A DNA stretch of 33,159 nucleotides from an uncultured Clostridia bacterium (GCA_900018335.1 FIZK01000016.1:1517-34675); one strand, 5' to 3'; positions 1 through 7,506 are shown, numbered from the stretch's first letter. Made by a program: numbers and translations. The notes: generated from the sequence alone by a model not told the origin.

Positions 1-98
1 CTTTTTTCCCCCTCAGTTTTTTGGAAAATGCTTCTTTCTCTCTCCACATCACCTTTGGAGGACGGGGAAAAAGTCTCCTTGTTTCCTTTCATCCCCAT
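1..98 (-). CDS. Possible N-terminus of a gene running off the left edge (MGMKGNKETFSPSSKGDVERERSIFQKTEGEK...)
   Basis: Open minus-strand frame from ATG at 98 (or 92) to the window edge, downstream of a candidate promoter; weak RBS, no recognisable family. Confidence 0.25.
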   Translation of the reverse strand, partial: MGMKGNKETFSPSSKGDVERERSIFQKTEGEK

Positions 99-193
99 CT
101 GACCCTAGGTAATGCCTCTGTGTCCCCGCGGCCACTGGATACTGAGCGGGCACCTCCTTTCTGCCCAGTGCCTTCAAGAACACAAAGCACGAG

Positions 194-219
194 ATTATAT
201 AGGGATATTTGACGTCAAA
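194..219 (-). promoter_or_regulatory. Candidate minus-strand promoter: perfect -10 TATAAT (194-199) preceded by the perfect 12-bp palindrome TTTGACGTCAAA (208-219)
   Basis: Read directly; a good -35 at 17-nt spacing is not present, so activator or operator involvement is possible. Confidence 0.35.
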
Positions 220-340
220 CGGATAAATCCTTCCAACTACTGAACTTTTTTCCAGCGACCCCCACAAAACCACGGGGCAGTTCGCTATACTATCCTTTCT
301 ATTGTTATGCCCCGTTCCCTGCCATTTGTCACCTAAACGC

Positions 341-373
341 GCAAAAATGGCTCCCGGTAAGCCGGGAGCCATT
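341..373 (-). terminator. Rho-independent terminator of the porin-like gene
   Basis: Minus strand AATGGCTCCCGG-CTTA-CCGGGAGCCATT followed by TTT; perfect 12-bp stem. Confidence 0.9.
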
Positions 374-394
374 TCCTGCTTGCGTTATTCTCTT

Positions 395-1699
395 TTAGAA
401 CTCAACCTTCATGCCAGCGTTGAACGTAGTGCCGGTGACACGTGCGTGCTCGATGCCCAGGTTTACGCCGTTGGGCGCTTCAAACTTCGCACCAACCTTG
501 TAACCTACGGACTCCAGGGCCAGCTCCGAAGCGGATACCTCGGCGCTCAGCTCCAGGCCGTTGATGGCCGGGATGAGGCCCAGAGTGGTCTTGGCACCGA
601 TGGTGTGCACCAGTTTGCGCTCCTCGCCGCCGGTCCATTTGCCTTCGTAGCTGGCGTCAATGGCCAGACCTTCCATGACCTCGAACTCACGGCCCACACC
701 GAAGGTGGTGGACTTGGCAGCGATGCTGCTCACTGCAGGTACGTCCAGAACGGTTTCAACATCGAATCTGAATCCTTCGTACTCTGTACCTGCGCCAACC
801 TTTGCTTCAGCAAACATCTGGTCGTAATCGGCGTGCAGTTCTACACCCTGCTGCTCCGTCTCAAAGCCCACGAAGAGCCCGGAGTTCTTGGCGCGAGGCA
901 GGTGAATCCAGTCGTGCTCAGCATCTCCGTCTTCGCTCTCCTCCGCCACATAGCGGGGTACAAACCCATCGGTGATGTGCCTGTAACCAGCGGTGATGGT
1001 GGTGCTGTCAGCCAGCTCGTAACCTGCCTGCAGGGTCCAAAGGTTGTTCATCTTCAGGCCCGAGTCTTCCGTATGGTCGGCAGCCACGGAGCCGCGAACC
1101 TTCAGGCCTTCCACGGGTGCTGCTGCTGCATCAAGCTGCAGGCGTGTGATCTCGTCGTCTCTGATTACGGAAGCGCCCATGGCAATGTCTTCCATGATCT
1201 GCAGGTCTGTGCGCATACCCAGCACATGGCCGTGTTCGCCAGCCAAGGCGTAGAAGCCGTTCAGCTCTGCCAGTTCAACATCGACACCGCTTACGCTGAT
1301 GCCGCTGCGCTTGGCCAAGCTGGCGTATGGGCTGTAGCTGATGTCCAGGGTACCAAAACGGGTTGTGGCCTCAGGACCGCCGTGCCAGAAGGCACCGTCA
1401 GCTTCGATGAAAGCCTGCTTCAGGGCGATGTCGCCCAGGGTGATGTCTGTGGGTACCAAGTCTTCGTTTTCGGTCTTCTTAGCAAGCCCGAACTCAAGGC
1501 CGGCCCGCACCTTGTCTTCAGCTGCGCTGAGGCCAAGGTTGAGGGACAGCTCCGAACCGGGAACAACTGTGACATCTTCGCCCTGCTTGTTTACTTGAAT
1601 TTTCGTCTCGATGGAGCCGCTGATGTCCAAGCCAGCCGCGGAAACCGGTGCGACGGCGATCAGGGCTGCAACTAAGGCAAGAATGATTGTCTTTTTCAT
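395..1699 (-). CDS. Predicted outer-membrane beta-barrel (porin-like) protein
   Basis: Start MKKTIILALVAALIAVAPVSAAG (signal peptide), RBS AAAGAGGGG upstream; alternating hydrophobic strands; C-terminus FNAGMKVEF ends in Phe. The ORF track start (1858) adds 53 in-frame codons before the signal peptide. Confidence 0.7.
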   Translation of the reverse strand: MKKTIILALVAALIAVAPVSAAGLDISGSIETKIQVNKQGEDVTVVPGSELSLNLGLSAAEDKVRAGLEFGLAKKTENEDLVPTDITLGDIALKQAFIEADGAFWHGGPEATTRFGTLDISYSPYASLAKRSGISVSGVDVELAELNGFYALAGEHGHVLGMRTDLQIMEDIAMGASVIRDDEITRLQLDAAAAPVEGLKVRGSVAADHTEDSGLKMNNLWTLQAGYELADSTTITAGYRHITDGFVPRYVAEESEDGDAEHDWIHLPRAKNSGLFVGFETEQQGVELHADYDQMFAEAKVGAGTEYEGFRFDVETVLDVPAVSSIAAKSTTFGVGREFEVMEGLAIDASYEGKWTGGEERKLVHTIGAKTTLGLIPAINGLELSAEVSASELALESVGYKVGAKFEAPNGVNLGIEHARVTGTTFNAGMKVEF

Positions 1700-1857
1700 T
1701 ATTTCTATCCCCTCTTTGTGCTTTGTTTCTCGTCTTCGTACAGCGCATGACTTTCTGCTGCAATGGGGGATGATCGTTGGTGAGTCTCCATGTTTCCTCG
1801 CCTTGATCCTCCCGTGAGTGTAACTAGTCTGTACTGTACGGCAGTTGATCTCAGTCA

Positions 1858-1970
1858 CTCTGCGGGGGACACCTCCTTTCCTGAGCAGTCTGCCGAGACC
1901 ACTGCTTGTACCCCACGCTTGGTTTGGTAGTGAAGTCGCTTTAGAATCTCCCTCCCGTGGCGGTACGCCT
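1858..1970 (-). promoter_or_regulatory. Candidate structured 5' leader of the porin-like gene
   Basis: Two hairpins (arms 1956-1966/1908-1917 and 1901-1906/1884-1889) followed by AAAGGAGGTG (1870-1879), about 160 nt upstream of the likely start codon. Confidence 0.35.
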
Positions 1971-2070
1971 AACTATTTCTCCCCGCTCTTTACTATTCCT
2001 CCTGCTAGAGGGCTTGTAAGTCTTTCCAAGGGAACCAGTGTTCGCCAGAAAACACCCGGCAGATGGCGCG

Positions 2071-2099
2071 AAAAAAGAGGGCACCAACTGGTACCCTCT
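2071..2099 (-). terminator. Rho-independent terminator of the msmX-like gene
   Basis: Minus strand AGAGGGTACC-AGTT-GGTGCCCTCT then TTTTTT. Confidence 0.9.
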
Positions 2100-2133
2100 C
2101 TGGTCACTTCTTGCTGTTTGGCGTCCGCTGCGT

Positions 2134-3243
2134 CTAGCGGATAACCTCTTCCGTATCCCGATCGAAGAGGTGAATCTTCATCATGTTCAAGCCAACCTTG
2201 GCCTTCATGCCGTCTCTGGCAGTTGTGGATGCATCCAGGCGGGCAATGAAGCTGTTCTCTCCAGAGGAGAAGTAGACGTAAACTTCAGCACCCATGGGCT
2301 CGGTAACATCCACGTCGGCCTCGATGACGGAATAATTGGGATCCTCGCCCACAAGGGCCGCATCTTCAATGTCCTCAGGACGGATGCCCAGGACAATGGG
2401 CTTGCCCACGTAATTGCCGAGTCCCTTGATGGAAGCGGCCTTCTCCGCGGGGATCTCCAGTTTGAAGGTCTTGGCATCGATGGTGTAAACTTCGCCTTCC
2501 TTCTGCAGGAGAACATCGAGGAAGTTCATGGCAGGGCTGCCGATAAAGCCGGCCACAAACATGTTGTCGGGGTTGTTGTAGATGTCCAGGGGTGCACCGA
2601 CCTGGTAAATATGTCCATCCTTCATAACCACGATGCGGTCGCCCATGGTCATGGCTTCCGTCTGGTCGTGGGTTACGTAGATAATGGTGGTCTGCAGGCG
2701 GTTGTGCAGCTTGCTGAGCTCAGCCCTCATCTGCACCCTCAACTTAGCGTCCAAGTTGGAAAGCGGCTCGTCCATGAGGAACACCTTGGGTTCGCGGACG
2801 ATGGCCCGACCCACTGCCACACGCTGGCGCTGTCCACCAGAAAGTGCCTTGGGCTTCCGGTCCAGCAGATTCTCGATACCAAGGAGCTTAGCTGCTTCCT
2901 TAACTCTCCTGTCGATCTCATCCTTAGGGAACTTGCGCAGTTTCAAACCAAAAGCCATGTTGTTGTAGACGTCCATGTGCGGATAGAGGGCGTAGTTTTG
3001 GAAAACCATGGCGATGTCCCTGTCCTTCGGGGGCACATCGTTGACCACAGTCTGGCCGATGGTAATCTGTCCTGCAGTTACCTCTTCCAAACCAGCCACC
3101 ATCCTCAGGGTGGTGGACTTACCACAGCCCGAAGGGCCAACCAGTACGATAAACTCTCTGTCCTTAATGTCCAAGCTGATGTTATCTACGGCAGTAACAT
3201 TACCAAAACGTTTTGTAACGTCTTTCAAGAGAACTTGTGCCAA
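2134..3243 (-). CDS. ugpC: Carbohydrate ABC transporter ATP-binding protein, UgpC/MsmX/MalK family
   Basis: Walker A GPSGCGKST, signature LSGGQRQRVAVGRAIVREP, Walker B VFLMDEPLSNLDAKLR, C-terminal TOBE-like domain; TTG start at 3243 with GGAGAGGAG RBS. Confidence 0.9.
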   Translation of the reverse strand: MAQVLLKDVTKRFGNVTAVDNISLDIKDREFIVLVGPSGCGKSTTLRMVAGLEEVTAGQITIGQTVVNDVPPKDRDIAMVFQNYALYPHMDVYNNMAFGLKLRKFPKDEIDRRVKEAAKLLGIENLLDRKPKALSGGQRQRVAVGRAIVREPKVFLMDEPLSNLDAKLRVQMRAELSKLHNRLQTTIIYVTHDQTEAMTMGDRIVVMKDGHIYQVGAPLDIYNNPDNMFVAGFIGSPAMNFLDVLLQKEGEVYTIDAKTFKLEIPAEKAASIKGLGNYVGKPIVLGIRPEDIEDAALVGEDPNYSVIEADVDVTEPMGAEVYVYFSSGENSFIARLDASTTARDGMKAKVGLNMMKIHLFDRDTEEVIR

Positions 3244-3324
3244 CGAAAAATCTCCTCTCCGTGAAAACTGAGATATTTGAAATATGCCGGGGCAGTGCAC
3301 CCGAACATATTAACTTACAATCAA

Positions 3325-3353
3325 ATAATAACACACAATATTTTGTTTGGCAA
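3325..3353 (-). promoter_or_regulatory. Sigma-A-type promoter of the msmX-like gene: TTGCCA-N17-TATTAT
   Basis: -35 5/6, -10 5/6, 17-nt spacing. Confidence 0.65.
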
Positions 3354-3359
3354 AACAAA
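3342..3359. promoter_or_regulatory. 18-bp near-perfect palindrome TTTGTTTGGCAAAACAAA overlapping the -35; ROK/XylR-like operator candidate
   Basis: 8 of 9 symmetric pairs complementary. Confidence 0.5.
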
Positions 3360-3406
3360 CTTGCACTTTGCCGTCCATCTTCTCCTGCTCAAAGCCAGGA
3401 GCCTTT

Positions 3407-4222
3407 TCAGCTGCTGGGAGCCAAAGCAAATTCGCTGATGGCTTTGGCTACCCCATGCTCCCAACTGGGGCTTGTCACGTGGCCGGCTGCCTCCTTTACT
3501 TTGGATGAGGCATTGCCAACTGCCACGGAGATTCCAGCCATCTCCAGCATACTCACGTCGTTGTTTCCATCACCAATGGCCAGCACTTCCGCGGGGCGGA
3601 TGCCTAGAAAGTCTATCAACCACTGCAGGGCCCGGCCCTTTGTGGTGTTCGCACTAGTGATTTCAATGAAGTGCGGCTTAGAACTGGCAATTTCAATTTG
3701 CGGTCCTGCTAGTTCCTTTAACTCTGCAATGCGGTCCCGGCTGTCTTCCGGCGGGCCTGGAATAAGGATCTTGGCCAGCCTTCTCCCGCCGTCCTTTATG
3801 AACCCAACCAAGTCACCAACCGCTGTAACCTGCACCTGGACCCCAGCCGCATAGCGCTCAACATCGCTGTTGATTTCCGCGACATAAAGTTCATCTTCGA
3901 AATAGGCGTTGATGGTCCAGCCGCGCCTGCGGCCGTGTTCGGCAACGGCCTGGGCAAGCTCAGGGGACAGGTAGCTTTCGTACAAGGTTTCTCCTGATAG
4001 GCGCCGAATCAAAGCCCCGTTGTAACAGATGATGGGCTGATGCCGATCGAGCCCCAGCTCTAGGGCAAAGGGAACTGCAGATTTAAACATGCGCCCGGTA
4101 ACGATGGTGAACACTATCCCCTGTGCAACCGCTTCTCTAATCACCTCCCTGTTCACTCCGCTGATCTGCCCATCTCGATTCAGCAGAGTGTCATCAAGAT
4201 CCGATGCAATCAACCTGATCAT
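3407..4222 (-). CDS. Cof-type HAD-IIB family hydrolase
   Basis: MIRLIASDLDDTLLNRDGQIS (motif I), IVTGR, GDGNNDVSMLEMAGISVAVGNA (motif IV); ATG at 4222 with GAGG RBS. Confidence 0.9.
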   Translation of the reverse strand: MIRLIASDLDDTLLNRDGQISGVNREVIREAVAQGIVFTIVTGRMFKSAVPFALELGLDRHQPIICYNGALIRRLSGETLYESYLSPELAQAVAEHGRRRGWTINAYFEDELYVAEINSDVERYAAGVQVQVTAVGDLVGFIKDGGRRLAKILIPGPPEDSRDRIAELKELAGPQIEIASSKPHFIEITSANTTKGRALQWLIDFLGIRPAEVLAIGDGNNDVSMLEMAGISVAVGNASSKVKEAAGHVTSPSWEHGVAKAISEFALAPSS

Positions 4223-4243
4223 ACTCAACCTCAATTCTATAGC

Positions 4244-4274
4244 AAAAGGAGATGGCCCTTAACCATCTCCTTTA
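4244..4274. terminator. Hairpin terminator after the DUF4097 gene
   Basis: AAAGGAGATGG...CCATCTCCTTT, 11-bp stem; T-run on minus (TTTT) and ATTTTT on plus. Confidence 0.75.
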
Positions 4275-4303
4275 TTTTTCGCCACATTTTTCCCTGTTCC
4301 TGC

Positions 4304-5434
4304 TTAACTCTGAGCAGTAGATACGGTTATGGAACCAGAAACGCAACTTGCTGCCAAATGGAGCTGATTCCTGCAGTTCTGGAAACCGGAGGAATGGGCC
4401 TTAAAGACGGCTCCAACTCCCCTCCGTTCATCCTGGCTTACCTCCAGAGAATCCACTTCCGCGGAGACGCGCCCCACGGAGCTTTCTAGATCTAAAGCCA
4501 CACCCAAATCCGCCTGCTCTGGAAGGTTCACCTTAACCGAGCCATTGGTGGTGCGCAGGCGGTAGCGGGCACTGCCGTGCACATTGAGCAGCTTCACCTT
4601 CATAGAACCATTGGTGGTCACCAGATCAACGGCGGGTGCAGACACGGACAAGCGGTAGGAACCGTTGTGCAGCTCGTGGCTGATCTTCTCTGCCTTGACC
4701 CTTTCCATTTCGCAAGAGCCGTTGTCGGCCCAACCCTGGATCTGACCAGCCTGCACCGAACGCAGCTCCGTGGATCCGTTCGCCGTCTTCACATGCACCG
4801 TGGTTCCCCTTAAGTTCTCCACCCCCAGGCTCCCGTTTTTCGACACCAGCTTCACTTCGTACGTGCGCGTTTCCGGCACCAGCAGGTGCAGGGAGATGGA
4901 TCGATCTTCGAAACCAGGCACGGAAAGCCTGAAGTCGTCCCTGACCGCATCATCTTCCCAGTCCACTGCGAAAAGTCGGCTGCGCAGCAGTTCCCGGTCC
5001 GACCCCTTCACCCTCTGCACCACTGTGAGCTGATAGTAGTCCTCTGACCAGCCCTGCAGGCGGATGGACCCGTTCACATTGCTCAGGTCGACCGGTAGGA
5101 CCTCCCCAGGCCCCACTGGGCCCCGCACCACCTGCGTGAACTCCTGGGTTTCTTCAGAACCTCCAAAGGGGAACTTGGCCAGGAACTCCGGCAGCTTGGT
5201 GAACTTTTCCCTAACCGTGCGCTCCAAAGAGCGAGAGAAGCGCTCCGCGGCAGCTTCCACTTTAGAGGCAATATCGTCGCCCATTTTCCCTAAGTGCACC
5301 CACGGATCTTCCTGGGGTTCTTCTTCGCTGCCCCCGGGAGCATCACCCAAGGCATTGAGCAGAGCCTCCGCCTCCTCGGCGGTGATCTTACCCTCTTCCA
5401 ACATACGCAGAATCATGCGCCGCTCTTCCTGCAT
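4304..5434 (-). CDS. DUF4097 family beta-strand repeat protein with SHOCT/YvlB-like N-terminus
   Basis: Repeated NGS-x-beta motifs (NGSIRLQ, NGSLGVE, NGSTELR, NGSCEME, NGSYRLS, NGSMKVK, NGSVKVN); N-terminus ILRMLEEGKITAEEAEALLNAL. Confidence 0.8.
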   Translation of the reverse strand: MQEERRMILRMLEEGKITAEEAEALLNALGDAPGGSEEEPQEDPWVHLGKMGDDIASKVEAAAERFSRSLERTVREKFTKLPEFLAKFPFGGSEETQEFTQVVRGPVGPGEVLPVDLSNVNGSIRLQGWSEDYYQLTVVQRVKGSDRELLRSRLFAVDWEDDAVRDDFRLSVPGFEDRSISLHLLVPETRTYEVKLVSKNGSLGVENLRGTTVHVKTANGSTELRSVQAGQIQGWADNGSCEMERVKAEKISHELHNGSYRLSVSAPAVDLVTTNGSMKVKLLNVHGSARYRLRTTNGSVKVNLPEQADLGVALDLESSVGRVSAEVDSLEVSQDERRGVGAVFKAHSSGFQNCRNQLHLAASCVSGSITVSTAQS

Positions 5435-5448
5435 TACTGACCTACCTC

Positions 5449-5811
5449 CTAACCCTGCAGAAGCTTGATGGCTTCCTGCGAAGTGATTTCGCCCCTATCC
5501 AGCGCTTCAATGATCTGTTTACGCCTCTGGTCCTGCTCCCGTTCTACCCGGTAGCCCAGGGCCTCCAGCACGTTATCCAAGCGGCTGCGCACCGTGGGGT
5601 AGGAGATGCCCAGCAGGCGCTCCACTTCTTTGATGTTGCCCCTGGAAGTCAAAAACACTTCCACAAACTGCCGCTGCTCCTCATCTAGGCGGCAGAACCT
5701 GCACGGTTCGAAGCGGCCCTCAATGGAAGTGTGGCAGCTGGCGCAGTGCAGCTTGGTCACGGACAAGGCTTTGCCGCACACGGGGCATTTCGTCAGGATG
5801 GGTCTTGACAA
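5449..5811 (-). CDS. DUF2089 family protein (zinc-ribbon plus HTH, putative regulator)
   Basis: CPVCGK...CASC...CRFC cysteines, then GNIKEVERLLGISYPTVRSRLDNVLEALGY; TTG start with AAGGTGGTG RBS. Confidence 0.85.
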   Translation of the reverse strand: MSRPILTKCPVCGKALSVTKLHCASCHTSIEGRFEPCRFCRLDEEQRQFVEVFLTSRGNIKEVERLLGISYPTVRSRLDNVLEALGYRVEREQDQRRKQIIEALDRGEITSQEAIKLLQG

Positions 5812-5872
5812 TCTTAATCACCACCTTTATGACTTAAAGATTCTACCTTGATTTTCCAATCCTTTATTTCAT

Positions 5873-5901
5873 ATCTTAAAGGCGACATTTAATTTTGTCA
5901 A
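5873..5901 (-). promoter_or_regulatory. Promoter TTGACA-N17-TAAGAT of the DUF2089-DUF4097 operon
   Basis: Perfect -35 and 17-nt spacing; -35 overlapped by inverted repeat GACATT-N10-AATGTC (5884-5905). Confidence 0.6.
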
Positions 5902-5911
5902 TGTCTGATTC

Positions 5912-5948
5912 AACAAAATAAAACCCCGGCTGCTCACAGCCAGGGTTT
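5912..5948 (-). terminator. Rho-independent terminator of the 5973-6605 gene
   Basis: Minus strand AAACCCTGGCTG-TGAG-CAGCCGGGGTTT then TATTTTG. Confidence 0.85.
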
Positions 5949-5972
5949 GTACTATAAGAGCTTTGAAAAATA

Positions 5973-6605
5973 CTAGAAGGTAAAGGATACTCCGCCGCCC
6001 ACCAGGATGCCGCTGTTGATGTCGTCACCGCTCCGGTAGTGCTTAATGGTACCCTGTACCGATATGTTCTCCATAACCTCATAGGCCACCGTGGCCCGGG
6101 CGCTGAGCAGGCTCTTAGCGTCCTCCTCACCGAACTTAAACTTGGGTGCGTAGCTCACGTCGGCCAGCAGAGTGAACTTCTCCGCGGGGACGAACTTAAA
6201 CCCGAACTTGCCGTAGAAGCCGCTGCCCTTGGTGTCGTTGGACGTGTCCCCTTCAACATCCTCGGGCTCCGTGGCTGTAAAGCTGAGCATGCCGTAGCCG
6301 CCGCCCACGAAGACTTCCAAGTCTTCCTCGCTGGCTACGCGGTACAGACCGCCGATGGTCAGGAAGGTATCGGCGCGGGTCTCGCCCTTGTCTTCATTCT
6401 TGAAGTTGATAAAGGAAAAAGCAGCATCAGCAAAGATGTTGTCAAACACTTCCACCTTGGTATTGGCAGCAAAGCCCTGCCCCTTCGCCTCTTTGCCCAG
6501 ACCAAAGAGGTAACTGGCGTCCCCATCCAAAGAAAACGCCGAAGCTACCAGGCTAGCCCCCATAACAACACTCAACACTGTCAGCAGACATACTAGTCTC
6601 TTCAC
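5973..6605 (-). CDS. Predicted outer-membrane beta-barrel protein (about 210 aa)
   Basis: Signal peptide MKRLVCLLTVLSVVMGASLVASAF; amphipathic strands; C-terminus GGGVSFTF; GTG start with GGAGGG RBS. Confidence 0.65.
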   Translation of the reverse strand: MKRLVCLLTVLSVVMGASLVASAFSLDGDASYLFGLGKEAKGQGFAANTKVEVFDNIFADAAFSFINFKNEDKGETRADTFLTIGGLYRVASEEDLEVFVGGGYGMLSFTATEPEDVEGDTSNDTKGSGFYGKFGFKFVPAEKFTLLADVSYAPKFKFGEEDAKSLLSARATVAYEVMENISVQGTIKHYRSGDDINSGILVGGGVSFTF

Positions 6606-6748
6606 TTTTCAGCCCTCCGCATACTACTATGTTTTTCCTTTCTATATTCTGACAAGCTTGCAGAAAACCTTCTAAGAACAGCAGGTTTTCCCAAGAAGAT
6701 CACGAATTTATCTGCCATCCAGTACTAACCAATGAGGAGGAACTACGC

Positions 6749-7462
6749 ATGCGCCGAGGTTTTAGCCTGATCAGCCTGGCGATTGTGCTGATCTGCCTGG
6801 TATCTGCGACGCCAACCGCATCGGCCCAGCTGCTCGCAGGAGTACAGCTTAGTTACGGCAGGGCCAATTTCGAAGAGGTCTTGGGAGAAGAAGGGGCCAA
6901 AACCTCCCAGCTGCTGAACACGGTGTGGGCTCACTACGACTATGAGGATCTCCGCTTCACCGGTATCTATCAGGGCAGCTTAGGCCTTGGCGGCACATCC
7001 ATCGGCCGGCATCTGGGCCAGGTGGCGGCAAATTACCGCGTGCTGGAGGAAGGGCCCATGCAGATCTACGCTGGCCTGGGCTACCATTTTACCTCCACAC
7101 GCTTCGCCAAGGAGATGGGCGGACAGGAAAACCCCTTCACGCTCACGGGCCACGGCTTCGCCGGTCAGGTAGTGATTGACATCGAAATCACCGAAGAACT
7201 GCGCACCAGCACCACCCTCACCGCCAGTCCTTGGGTAAACTGGTCGTTCTCCAGTGCGGGGACAACCAGGTCCATTGATGCCAGCGGGTCCTTCAACGCC
7301 AAACTCGATCTGGTGTACGACTACTCAGATCAGCTGAGCGTGCAGATTGGCCTGCTGGGGGGAAGTTACAAAGTACTCGGCTTCACCCACAACGATAATA
7401 AGTTGGGCGAAACAAGGGGAGTGTTCGCCGGGTTCAGCGCCGGGATCACCCAGCGCTTCTAA
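6749..7462 (+). CDS. Predicted outer-membrane beta-barrel protein (about 237 aa)
   Basis: Signal peptide MRRGFSLISLAIVLICLVSATPTASA; strands alternating; C-terminus FSAGITQRF; GAGGAGG RBS. Confidence 0.6.
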   Translation: MRRGFSLISLAIVLICLVSATPTASAQLLAGVQLSYGRANFEEVLGEEGAKTSQLLNTVWAHYDYEDLRFTGIYQGSLGLGGTSIGRHLGQVAANYRVLEEGPMQIYAGLGYHFTSTRFAKEMGGQENPFTLTGHGFAGQVVIDIEITEELRTSTTLTASPWVNWSFSSAGTTRSIDASGSFNAKLDLVYDYSDQLSVQIGLLGGSYKVLGFTHNDNKLGETRGVFAGFSAGITQRF

Positions 7463-7477
7463 TCATCTGGACGATGG

Positions 7478-7506
7478 AAGAGCTAGCGCTCCTGCGCTAG
7501 CTCTTT
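7478..7506. terminator. Hairpin between the convergent 6749-7462 gene and uvrC
   Basis: AAGAGCTAGCGC-TCCT-GCGCTAGCTCTT, perfect 12-bp stem, T-run on the plus strand. Confidence 0.8.

Noticed and set aside
302-1675. 457-aa plus-strand ORF antisense to the porin-like gene
   Set aside because: Shadow ORF from codon bias; no RBS or family resemblance, while the minus-strand protein has signal peptide and terminator.
1845-1860. CTGAGAT motif suggesting a TPP riboswitch in the porin leader
   Set aside because: The remaining THI-box elements (ACCUGAUCUGGAUAAUGCC) are absent.
1950-1975. GGCGTACCGCCACGG resembling the T-box sequence
   Set aside because: Does not match AGGGUGGNACCGCG, and the downstream gene is not a tRNA or amino-acid gene.
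2038-3264. 408-aa plus-strand ORF antisense to the msmX-like gene
   Set aside because: Clearly the reverse of a conserved ABC ATPase; no independent support.
3382-3403. CTCCTG...CAGGAG hairpin after the HAD gene as a terminator
   Set aside because: Short stem without a T-run on the minus strand; not convincing.
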